From Euwallacea fornicatus (lineage: Eukaryota; Arthropoda; Insecta; Coleoptera; Curculionidae): a DNA stretch of 64,000 nucleotides. Shown piece by piece: positions 42,901 through 49,126 of the stretch (positions are counted from its first letter, which is position 1; each line of letters starts with the position of its first letter). The notes under the pieces were generated by a model. That model was not told the origin of the DNA, made no database searches, and saw nothing but the letters and a program-made list of their open reading frames with translations. The position numbers and the translations under genes are program-made. Location: assembly GCF_040115645.1 (NCBI RefSeq), contig NW_027096050.1, forward strand, positions 430,001 to 494,000. The letters are read 5' to 3'.

Positions 42901-43666
42901 CAGTTATTTCCGCGGGTAGTTTAATGTAAGATGAACCGCTACCACACTCGTATTTATTAATATTTAATTCTAGGCTAATAATTTTACAGAGAGCCCACCC
43001 ACTATCCCTTTCCTGAAAATCTTCCATCTTATTCATTATTTGCTTAGTTATATTATCATGAAACCATTCTAATAAATCCACGCTACTATCAATTACGTGG
43101 TTTGGCGTGTTAAAATATTTAAAAGAAGTTTTTTCCAAATCTTTTTGTTTAATTATATATTCCCCACAAAAATTTGCATTTACTTTAATCAAATGATACT
43201 GCTTCAAAATATTAGAAATTCTTCTTTTAAATAGGTGCACAGCATCAGTAAAGAAATCTCCTAGTTTCTTGTGAGTTAAATTAATTATTAAACCTGATCT
43301 TATGCGACCCTGAAAGACGAGAGGACCATTTTCCCATCTAAGCCTATCAGAACGTTTAACCCCACCCCCACCTACATGACTGGAAACATTCAAGTTTTTA
43401 AACAAAAATTGAAAGCGTTTTAAGTGTCCTAAATTTGTAAGCATTTTTCTATAACACCCTACATTTTGTTTACTATGTTTTAATGCAAGTACCTGTTGGC
43501 GAATGGATTTTCGCACTTTTCTAAACCATTTTTGTTTTTCATCCGCGTCCACGCCTGATGAGCGGGCTGCTAACTGAAAATACACCTTGTTGAACAAATC
43601 CACAATATTATCGCTAACGTTAGATAGACCGCTTGTAAGGGTTCTGTCACTCTCCGTGGGGTTCAT
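39896..43666 (-). CDS. polB: Protein-primed family B DNA polymerase (pPolB)
   Basis: Replicative polymerase of the element, expected to copy the linear DNA from a protein primer at the TIRs. ATG at 43666 gives 1256 residues (an adjacent upstream GTG is not a credible eukaryotic start). Numbering here counts from that GTG, one more than from the ATG. A CxxC-H-C zinc finger lies at C411, C414, H427, C431. Exonuclease motifs are ADFES (D465, E467), TGYDSHF (D600) and YLKTD (Y745, D749). An HNH/endonuclease VII-like zinc insert, characteristic of Maverick polymerases, lies at C547xxC550, RDHDHF and HENC. Polymerase motif A is LDVNNLYG (D845), motif B NNAVFGK (990s), motif C YIDTDS (D1092, D1094), then GLRSKMYSF. 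The N-terminal third (NNDEACFFWSI region) matches the conserved pre-polymerase domain of this family. All catalytic residues are present. It is the last gene of the leftward block. Confidence 0.97.
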   Translation of the reverse strand: MNPTESDRTLTSGLSNVSDNIVDLFNKVYFQLAARSSGVDADEKQKWFRKVRKSIRQQVLALKHSKQNVGCYRKMLTNLGHLKRFQFLFKNLNVSSHVGGGGVKRSDRLRWENGPLVFQGRIRSGLIINLTHKKLGDFFTDAVHLFKRRISNILKQYHLIKVNANFCGEYIIKQKDLEKTSFKYFNTPNHVIDSSVDLLEWFHDNITKQIMNKMEDFQERDSGWALCKIISLELNINKYECGSGSSYIKLPAEITAKKACINVKNNDEACFFWSIVSALYPASVNSDRISSYPHYESILHTNGLDKEAMPLSKISKFEKLNNISINVYMLELEKSGFVTTPVRLTSKKLENHVNLLLIQNKYSRKKSDFEVDGDDLEVGTDIKYHFCWIKDLLRLLVKQLTNHKGKIYICDRCLNYFPNNDKLIQHGTLCEKKNTCKISFPTYDYVQFQNYIFKQTTPFIVYADFESILESANVKGCYQEHKAFSVGYFFKCSYDDSLSFYRMYQGIDCLDWFSKELKELAKIVYSKMKYIVPIIATDKFNSAMSCHICENVFKEGDIIVRDHDHFTGVMRGLSHENCNLRYKKQFVIPVFFHCLTGYDSHFLIKKFGVTEKISLLPLNKEKYISFTIYNSETKLKFRFVDSLRFLNAPLSELVATLTAADLKILRNEFSTISDKTFSLLTRKGVFCYDYLDNINKLKEVELPSKENFFSQLNQEMISDDDYNHAQTVWNAFKIKNLGEYSDLYLKTDVLLLADIFENFRTKCREIYGLDPSWYFTLPGYTWDCMLKFTSCKLRLLKDIDQIMFIENGLRGGISMCSNRYSEANNKFMKNYDISKPSKYLLYLDVNNLYGWAMCQYLPYDNFEWIEDFTNFNIWEISDTSELGYILEVDLEYPSDIHDLHKDLPFCPEHKAPPDSKLPKLLTTLSSKIKYVIHYRNLKQALENGLKLVKIHRILKFNQAPWLKPYIDLNTKLRSQANSNFAKNLFKLMNNAVFGKTMENIRKHRIVKLVNNWDLRYGAKNLISNPNFHSVVKFSEQLVAIELNKSNLIFNKPLYIGMCILDISKLLMYEFHYSYMIYKVPTIQNLKLMYIDTDSFIYEITCEDAYSQIIKMDLMKFDTSDYPKDNIHGIPQTNKKVLGLMKDEVAGQIITHFVGLRSKMYSFKLENDKCVKKLKGIKFQVVKNIITFEDYVNCLKYGEEKFITQNNIRSIKHNLFTCKETKLALNKYDDKRFLLSSSHDTLPWGHYKMHSKNKTNK

Positions 43667-43672
43667 CACTTA

Positions 43673-43706
43673 TCTGATTGAAATATTAGTAGTATAGTCA
43701 TAAATA
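43673..43706 (-). promoter_or_regulatory. Core promoter of the polymerase gene
   Basis: On the minus strand, TATTTAT begins at 43706 and an ATCAGAT initiator lies at 43678-43672, with the A of TCA at 43675. The spacing is 31 bases, ideal for an arthropod TATA/initiator promoter. It sits in the 67-bp gap between the polymerase and the upstream 100-aa gene. The 5' leader would be only about nine bases. Confidence 0.6.
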
Positions 43707-43733
43707 AAAAATAAAACAGATAATACTTACATT

Positions 43734-44036
43734 TTAGAGTTCTACAATTTCAATAATAGGGGTTGAACCAAGACCTGGCACCTCCTTTAGACTTTTGTAT
43801 ATCAAACCATACACGTCTGGCTTGAACTTGGAGATATTTTTTTTAACAGCTTGAACCATCCGTTGTGGTAAAAATACTACCGTTTCCTCTAGTTCAGCTA
43901 CGACTGACTCTCCAAATTTGGTCTTCACTATTCTCAAGTCGACAATTTTATAAATTTTGTCAACTTCTAGATTATAGGTTTTCGTTACGGGCTTTTGAGA
44001 AAACGCCCCACTAGATTTTAACAGTGTTAAATCCAT
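43734..44036 (-). CDS. Small OB-fold-like protein, possible ssDNA-binding
   Basis: A 100-residue protein starting at ATG 44036, directly upstream of the polymerase on the same strand. No family can be assigned with certainty. The middle alternates short hydrophobic strands with charged turns (IYKIVDLRIVKTKFGESVVAEL, split here as IYKIVDLRIV and TKFGESVVAEL), followed by TVVFLPQRM and a C-terminal strand IIEIVEL. That pattern suits a small beta-barrel such as an OB fold. Its position beside the polymerase fits a single-stranded DNA-binding or replication-accessory role, but this is inference from pattern and neighbourhood. The frame is intact and its base composition is like its neighbours. 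Confidence 0.6.
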   Translation of the reverse strand: MDLTLLKSSGAFSQKPVTKTYNLEVDKIYKIVDLRIVKTKFGESVVAELEETVVFLPQRMVQAVKKNISKFKPDVYGLIYKSLKEVPGLGSTPIIEIVEL

Positions 44037-44225
44037 AATTAATACTTTTAAGAACCGTCCAGTAGTCTGCTCTTAATAATAATAATATAATTTAAAGTTG
44101 TTATTCCAAAAATATTGAAGATCTTTCATAACAAGCGGATGTGGTTGTTTTTAGGTTTCTTATTTAATCAAATGTGAAAATAGATGATAATATGGTTTGG
44201 TATTACACAGAGTCATTAATTTGCT

Positions 44226-44999
44226 CTAAGTGCCGTTATTTGAAAGTGGGTAGGTGTCGAACAAAGCCGTATTGGATGAGTAAAACCGCAGTGACGTTAA
44301 TGCAATGTCAACGTTGCACACAACCAACGATTCACAAGTTTGTGTGGAGTTATGTGAAGACAGCAGCAACATCGTAGAGTTACTTATTACAATGCCAACT
44401 CTTCCGTTTGAAGAGCAGCTATCTAAATGAATTTCAAGACATGTATTGTTGTGTTTGTGATTTGCTGAGGGTGTATAAGCATGACCTAAAGCACCACCCC
44501 GCCCATCAAATTGATATGGGCAATCCCCAGTCAAGCATCTGGGGTTATTCCTGTGGTTAAGTTTTCCAAACGAAATAATTAAATCAGGATTTTTGTAGTC
44601 ATAAGGAAATTTTAAGTCAGCTACATCACTCCACACTTTGAACGCTTTTTCTGCAACAGTTTTTATATAATGACTCTGAGGATAAGTTACATACCACTTT
44701 ATTGTAGATTTAGACCATTTTCCAAGTGCTGAAAAAGCAATATTATCATCTTTTACTCCACATCGTGGTGTCTCCATTAATTTTAATGTTTCATTGTTAG
44801 GAGTTCCATCTACTGGCAAGTTGTAAAACTCCTGAAATGATATGAGCGCCTCTGATTGATTAATATTAATTAACGAATTTTCATTTGAGGTGTTGTTTAC
44901 ATAACCATATTTTAGCAGATAGTCAAATACGTTTACGTTTATTTTCGTGTGAGCAAAACCTCCACTAATAAACAAAAAACAAACTATACGACTGACCAT
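44226..44999 (-). pseudogene. Matrix metalloproteinase-like gene, catalytic end decayed
   Basis: A 257-residue frame from ATG 44999. It has a signal peptide (residues 1-17, VSRIVCFLFISGGFA), then a peptidoglycan-binding-like prodomain ending in the MMP cysteine switch PRCGVKD (C80). The start of a metzincin catalytic domain follows: KWSKSTIKWYVTY, AFKVWSDV, DLIISF, FDGRGGALGHAY (D165, H173) and EIHLDS (H191), which include the structural zinc and calcium ligands. After residue 194 the similarity stops. The zinc-binding HExxHxxGxxH helix and Met-turn are absent from this frame. A vestige (LYDVAAVF) lies in another frame at 44379-44353, followed by stop codons. The gene therefore looks like a host-derived or virus-borne MMP that has suffered a frameshift and further decay. 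It might still make a secreted protein without catalysis. No intron is apparent. Confidence 0.8.
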
Positions 45000-45038
45000 T
45001 CTGCAGCTTAACCACTCGCTGTATGAGAAAAAAAACGC

Positions 45039-45061
45039 TGAATCGTGCCTTTAATTATATA
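45039..45061 (-). promoter_or_regulatory. Possible promoter of the metalloproteinase gene
   Basis: TATATAA begins at 45061 on the minus strand and an ATTCAGC initiator-like site has its A at 45039. The 22-base spacing is shorter than usual, so the call is weak. Confidence 0.3.
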
Positions 45062-45105
45062 TCATTGATCTACAGCGTATTAGTCATTTAAAAGCCAGTA
45101 TAATT

Positions 45106-45804
45106 TTAACAATTTATTCCCAAGTCATGTAGAATTTTATTTTTATCATAATACAAGCATTCCCTTAAACAATAAGTTTCTATATTCATATTTACACAGC
45201 AAAATTTTCTTAAAAGAGATTCAATAACATCCTTTGCAATATGATGCTCACTTATAAAGTCCCTAAATACTCTTATAAAATTAAGATAAAACTTTTGAAA
45301 ATCTAACATTCTAAATGAGTTAAGTTTGTTATTTATAAAGTAGTCATCTATAACACATAAATCGCATACATTGCTTTCAGTTAAAAATAAAGGAATCTCG
45401 TTATTTGTTATGACTAAAAGCTTGGATTTACCTACAGACTGGTAGGTGGAGATTATACTGCTACCTGAAGACACTTGCGCAACTGAAGATATATCATCTT
45501 TTCGGAAATAGTTATCCAAAAACCAATAAAGGTTGGCCACAATGTTTTTCCACTCGATTTCACTGAAATAAAGGACATCACTTCCTACTTGTATTTGTAT
45601 TGCAGGTGTAAAGTCTTGAAACGTGTTTAAACCTGCTGAAATATCAATTCCACTTGAAAGACATGTAAATGTTGAGTTCAACACATAGTGGTTTGATATA
45701 GCGTTATTGCTATTACATCCTTTTGGCAAACTATTTTTAAATACTTCATGTTCATATTTAGTTAGTAGCTCATCAAGTTCACAATTCATTATTTGAGAAC
45801 ACAT
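45106..45804 (-). CDS. Conserved Maverick-type protein, function unknown
   Basis: A 232-residue intact frame from ATG 45804, between the integrase and the metalloproteinase on the same strand. I do not recognise a named domain. Visible features are FTCLSSGIDIS near residue 50, a central FSEIEWKNIV, a serine-rich stretch near 112, and a cysteine-rich C-terminus (KFCCVNMN, YCLRECLYY). There is no signal peptide, membrane segment or long coiled coil. The general pattern (a strand-rich middle with a conserved W followed by a helical C-terminus) is like uncharacterised proteins seen in insect Mavericks, but that is from memory. An initiator-like ATCAGTTT lies about 50 bases upstream (A at 45854), with TTTATA 22 bases further upstream. 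Confidence 0.65.
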   Translation of the reverse strand: MCSQIMNCELDELLTKYEHEVFKNSLPKGCNSNNAISNHYVLNSTFTCLSSGIDISAGLNTFQDFTPAIQIQVGSDVLYFSEIEWKNIVANLYWFLDNYFRKDDISSVAQVSSGSSIISTYQSVGKSKLLVITNNEIPLFLTESNVCDLCVIDDYFINNKLNSFRMLDFQKFYLNFIRVFRDFISEHHIAKDVIESLLRKFCCVNMNIETYCLRECLYYDKNKILHDLGINC

Positions 45805-45896
45805 ATTGCTTCAGATGAATTGAAAATACTACTACTACTTAACTTTCTAAAACTGATGTTTAAAGTAAGGTATAAACAGATCTAGCGCAAGCGTAG

Positions 45897-46826
45897 TTAC
45901 AATTTATTATCATCACTAATCCAGCTGTTATGAGATTTATCAAACCCAAGCCATTTGACATAGACTTTATTGCCACGCTTGCGTATTATTTTCTCCACTA
46001 AAAATACATCGGGCTGTTTAGTTTTTTGCAGTTCATACTTATAGAAAGCGCCCTTTATAGGTCTACCAGTTTGATCTTCTAGCAAGTATGTTACTGGGTT
46101 TGTAAGTTGAACTTTCACAATACTAAATAACTCAGTGGTCCAGTTCGGTAAATAACCTTTTTCAAAAATATGCTTGTTTTTGCTGATACGTACTAAATCT
46201 CCAACTTTAAATTTTCGTGATTTTTCAACAATTTTAATATGATTATAGGCTCTAGATAATATTTCCTTTTCATTATTCTTATTGATTGCTATAGGTTTAA
46301 CGTTTGTTGTGGAATATTTAGTTTCGTTGTACTTTTTTATAACATCAGATAATATATCCACCCATTTGTGATTACCATTCAAACTGAACAATTTATACAA
46401 TTTTTCTTTAATAGTTCTAATACAGCGTTCTGCAATAGCAGCCTTGGTGATGCTAAACGTGCTATAATGATTAATGGTCCACTTTTTCATTAATTGTTGG
46501 AAATTAGTATTGTAAAATTCTTTTCCATGATCTGTAGCAAGATTTTTTGGAGATATTTTTGATTCTTTTAATATCTTAGAAAAAGCGTCAGCAACTTCAG
46601 CACCCGATTTAGACTTTAATGGTTTAGCCCAAATGTATTTAGAAAAACAATCGATAACTATAAGGAAAAATTTATATTGCCTGTTTTCTCTACTATACAT
46701 ATCCATTTGAGCAAGATCAGCTTGCCATGAGTCGTTTAATCCTTTTATAATTGTACGCCGTCGGGGAAATTTTCTTCGTGATGGTTTATGTAGCTCCGTA
46801 ATAAGCTGAATTTTTTCTTTAGACAT
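45897..46826 (-). CDS. INT: Retroviral-type DDE integrase with chromodomain
   Basis: Integrates the element and generates the 6-bp target duplication. 309 residues from ATG 46826. After a basic N-terminus (RRKFPRRR) comes the rve catalytic core: WQADL (D37), ATDHGKEF (D99) and AIAERCIRTIK (E133), with 33 residues between the second Asp and the Glu. A small SH3-like basic domain follows (KFKVGDLVRIS, about 205-215). The C-terminus (275-309) is a chromodomain: FLVEKIIRKRG, VYVKWLGF, HNSWISDDN. There is no N-terminal HHCC zinc finger, which I take to be usual for these integrases. The frame overlaps the end of the upstream coiled-coil gene by eight bases. All catalytic residues are intact. Chromodomains of this kind bind methylated histone H3 in LTR chromoviruses, which fits an insertion in satellite DNA. 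Confidence 0.95.
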   Translation of the reverse strand: MSKEKIQLITELHKPSRRKFPRRRTIIKGLNDSWQADLAQMDMYSRENRQYKFFLIVIDCFSKYIWAKPLKSKSGAEVADAFSKILKESKISPKNLATDHGKEFYNTNFQQLMKKWTINHYSTFSITKAAIAERCIRTIKEKLYKLFSLNGNHKWVDILSDVIKKYNETKYSTTNVKPIAINKNNEKEILSRAYNHIKIVEKSRKFKVGDLVRISKNKHIFEKGYLPNWTTELFSIVKVQLTNPVTYLLEDQTGRPIKGAFYKYELQKTKQPDVFLVEKIIRKRGNKVYVKWLGFDKSHNSWISDDNKL

Positions 46827-47286
46827 TAGTGCTAGGGGTGCAGACCTCGTCTTTAAAACACAAGATTTTGTACTGTTTTTGAAGATGGTCTATCGTAGTT
46901 TCATGCTGCTTAAGTATATCACGCACACTAGCAACTTCATCTCCAATCGCCTTCATTATAACTCTAGAGCTCTCTAAATTATAAGACATAGTAGATTTAA
47001 CTTTATCCATGGTAGTTTCATGTCGCTTAACTATATCACTCAGACTAGCAACTTCATGGTTATGGCTATCTAAATTTTCCCTCATCATCATTAAGGTGGA
47101 TTGTAATAATCTATCTACATATTCCTTATTAGTTGCGTCATTTTCATCTATAGGTGGTTTTAAATTACAAATTCTCAAATTTCCATTATCAATATCACCG
47201 TTAGAGGTGCGCGATAATGTGGATTTTATTACGGTGGTGATTTTATGCTTCTTAGCGGAATGGCGTCCAAACTTATCGAGACTCAT
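46819..47286 (-). CDS. Coiled-coil, fibre-like protein
   Basis: A 155-residue protein. I choose ATG 47286 (residues MSLDKFGRH); the frame is open further upstream only from a TTG and there it overlaps the neighbouring gene. Residues 36-58 carry GNLRICNLKPP followed by NDATNKEYVD. This pattern (NL/I, then P, D-A-x-N/T-K-x-Y-V-D) marks the start of trimeric fibre or tail proteins in many phages and large DNA viruses. The rest is helical with heptad-like spacing. It contains an internal duplication, EVASLSDIVKRHETTMD at 78 and EVASVRDILKQHETTID at 117, 39 residues apart. The most likely role is a virion spike or fibre component, by inference. It sits between the integrase (overlap 8 bp) and the conserved protein upstream (34-bp gap). 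A TCAGTTT initiator-like site lies 27 bases upstream of the ATG. Confidence 0.65.
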   Translation of the reverse strand: MSLDKFGRHSAKKHKITTVIKSTLSRTSNGDIDNGNLRICNLKPPIDENDATNKEYVDRLLQSTLMMMRENLDSHNHEVASLSDIVKRHETTMDKVKSTMSYNLESSRVIMKAIGDEVASVRDILKQHETTIDHLQKQYKILCFKDEVCTPSTNV

Positions 47287-47320
47287 TTTAAAACTTAAAC
47301 CAAATAGTAAACTGAAGTTG

Positions 47321-48328
47321 TTAAATAACCTTAGATTCCTTAAGTTCCTCAATAATTGATAAAATTTCATTTTCATGCGAAGTGTTTCCCGCCTGTTTTG
47401 ACGCATATAGCAGTCGCAGTCGATCAACTAATTCATTTACATCATCCCAATAGACATACTCAATTGGTTTCGAATTATAAGTAATCATATCTTCACCTCC
47501 TCTCCCCTTCTTCACACTATTTGATAAAGATGATGATGATGATGATGATGACATCGTGAGTAACTTACGTACAATACCGACATATTTATTTCCAGTATTT
47601 CCTTTTATTTTCCCAGAAGGATTGAAGTCAACTCTGTACACGTGACTTTGATTAAGAATGTTTCCATAGTTTTCCAAATCTTGAGTACTATACATAGAAG
47701 GTTCTTTGTAAAATACCAAATTATAGAGACCTTCAGTTCCTTCAAATTGCGAATTATCTAATATTATGTCATTATTATTAAAACTGAGCTTAGAACGGCC
47801 TAAGGTCCATTTATTCGTATCAGAGTTATATTTTGGTCCGTAAGTTATATCTATTTGCGGCAAACCTTTTGAATAATCTGTAATATACTTTTGAGTTATG
47901 CTCCCATATTCGTTGGAAGTAGTTGAAATATCTGGAGACTCATACTCATAGTCACTAGTCTCATAATCGCTTTCTTGCTCCTTTGGTGTGGCGTTTAATA
48001 TAGAACCTTCTGCTTTAGGTAGTTGTTCTCGCAATGAACTGACTTTTTGATTATCTGATGATAATGTTTCATCGCGTCTGTGCTGCGGCTTTATAGACCC
48101 TTTCTCTTTTAGGAATTGTAATGATGGGTGCCAGTTATTGTGCAGATTATTTTCTTGTTGCTTAATGAGTATACCGATAGGATCTATTACAGGCTTAAAT
48201 AATTTATTCAAAGTTTTATCATCCTCAGATCTACCTAATTGTAAGGCTTGATATTTTTTTCGAACGTTTTTTATTAATTCAACTATTTTCTTCTTACGGG
48301 CAGCGGCTGCTTTACTTAGCAGTTTCAT
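47321..48328 (-). CDS. Conserved Maverick protein (PX-type, YVYWDD domain)
   Basis: 335 residues from ATG 48328. Basic N-terminus (AAAARKKKIVELIK), a disordered acidic middle (ESDYETSDYEYES, about 119-131), then a conserved C-terminal domain. That domain starts at GTEGLYNLVFYKEP (197-210), passes through YSTQDLENYGNIL and NTGNKYVGIV, and ends with IEYVYWDDVNELVDRLRLL (289-307) and AGNT..NEILSIIEEL. This domain is frequent in insect Maverick-derived sequences, where it carries a domain-of-unknown-function label (I believe DUF8207, unverified). A polyserine run (260-267, from a TCA/GAT trinucleotide repeat at 47528-47552) interrupts it. The role is unknown; its place between the packaging ATPase and the fibre-like gene suggests a virion or assembly function. 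A TATATAAAA at 48371-48363 on the minus strand, inside the ATPase gene, may be its promoter. Confidence 0.8.
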   Translation of the reverse strand: MKLLSKAAAARKKKIVELIKNVRKKYQALQLGRSEDDKTLNKLFKPVIDPIGILIKQQENNLHNNWHPSLQFLKEKGSIKPQHRRDETLSSDNQKVSSLREQLPKAEGSILNATPKEQESDYETSDYEYESPDISTTSNEYGSITQKYITDYSKGLPQIDITYGPKYNSDTNKWTLGRSKLSFNNNDIILDNSQFEGTEGLYNLVFYKEPSMYSTQDLENYGNILNQSHVYRVDFNPSGKIKGNTGNKYVGIVRKLLTMSSSSSSSSLSNSVKKGRGGEDMITYNSKPIEYVYWDDVNELVDRLRLLYASKQAGNTSHENEILSIIEELKESKVI

Positions 48329-48353
48329 AATGAATGAATATACGATTTTACCT

Positions 48354-49040
48354 TCAGAACAGTTTTATATATTGATCAAACCCTTTGCGATAGCGACCAT
48401 CATTTAAATCAAAATCCTTCATAATTATTAAAACTCCATATTTATTATCATTCCAGCACTCGGAGCACATTTTTTTAAATACATCATAACTCATGTCTGG
48501 TGACACGTGTTCATCAAAGGCATGTTTGAGATTAACATCATCTTGTTTAAATAAAATTACTACGTTACAGTTATCTCGAATCAACTGTTTAGGTATCTTA
48601 GAGTAGGTTTGGCAAATATAAACCACATCAATGTTCTTATGTCGACCCATTGAGAAGAACGTGCGTATTTCATCCTGCTTTTCACATGCAATATCATCAA
48701 ATATAAATACAGAATTCTTTTTGGCATTTTCAAAATCAATTAACTCATCGTTATCGGTGAATGGAAAATATCCTATACCATCCACTTTTTTCAGAACCTC
48801 CTGTAATAAAATATACTTAGGTTGGAACAGAGATTTTGAGTACACATAAACATTTTCAAATCGCAGACCATTTAAATTAAACAACAGAGATAAGAACAGG
48901 TTTGTTTTACCACAACCACTTCGACCGCAAATTATACCGCGAAAATAATTTGACAATAATTTACTATGATTAGTATTTTCAAAGTCTTTAAAATCTAAAT
49001 TTTCAATTGATAAGCTCATATCTTGTGGTACTACCTTCAT
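48354..49040 (-). CDS. ATP: FtsK/HerA-type genome packaging ATPase
   Basis: The DNA-packaging motor of the virion. 228 residues from ATG 49040, the usual size for this A32-like family. Walker A is GRSGCGKT at residues 39-46. Walker B is SVFIFDDI at about 110-117. A sensor/arginine region follows in FFSMGRHKNIDVVYICQTYSKIP (split as SMGRHKN and VVYICQTY), the signature spacing of Maverick ATPases. All nucleotide-binding residues are present. It is the first gene of the leftward block and is divergently arranged with the PLA2 gene across an 86-bp promoter region. Confidence 0.93.
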   Translation of the reverse strand: MKVVPQDMSLSIENLDFKDFENTNHSKLLSNYFRGIICGRSGCGKTNLFLSLLFNLNGLRFENVYVYSKSLFQPKYILLQEVLKKVDGIGYFPFTDNDELIDFENAKKNSVFIFDDIACEKQDEIRTFFSMGRHKNIDVVYICQTYSKIPKQLIRDNCNVVILFKQDDVNLKHAFDEHVSPDMSYDVFKKMCSECWNDNKYGVLIIMKDFDLNDGRYRKGFDQYIKLF

Positions 49041-49056
49041 CTTTGTAGATGATGCA

Positions 49057-49091
49057 ACTGATGAGCGAAAGCAAGGAAAAGAGTATAAATA
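49057..49091 (-). promoter_or_regulatory. Core promoter of the packaging ATPase gene
   Basis: On the minus strand TATTTATAC begins at 49091 and an ATCAGTTG initiator has its A at 49059, a spacing of 28-32 bases depending on which TATA is used. The same AT-rich block read on the plus strand is TATAAAT (49084), giving a bidirectional core. Confidence 0.6.
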
Positions 49092-49126
49092 AACAATCCT
49101 GCTAAATAGTAGTAGTAGTAGTGGGT
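49084..49126 (+). promoter_or_regulatory. Promoter region of the virion gene block
   Basis: TATAAATAAAC starts at 49084, 43 bases before the PLA2 ATG. It is followed by a run of TAG/AGT triplets at 49107-49121 that echoes the AGTAGTAG terminus of the element. There is no TCAGT initiator at the expected distance, so the start site is unclear. Confidence 0.45.

Noticed and set aside
44174..44377. Plus-strand 67-codon frame opposite the end of the metalloproteinase gene
   Set aside because: It is antisense to the decayed MMP region with no recognisable features.
47009..47359. 116-codon plus-strand frame
   Set aside because: It is the antisense of the coiled-coil gene; the hydrophobic look comes from the complement of its Lys/Glu codons.
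47287..47427. N-terminal extension of the coiled-coil gene from a TTG
   Set aside because: There is no ATG before the one at 47286 that would start outside the neighbouring gene's coding sequence with a conserved N-terminus, and the extension overlaps the upstream gene in another frame.
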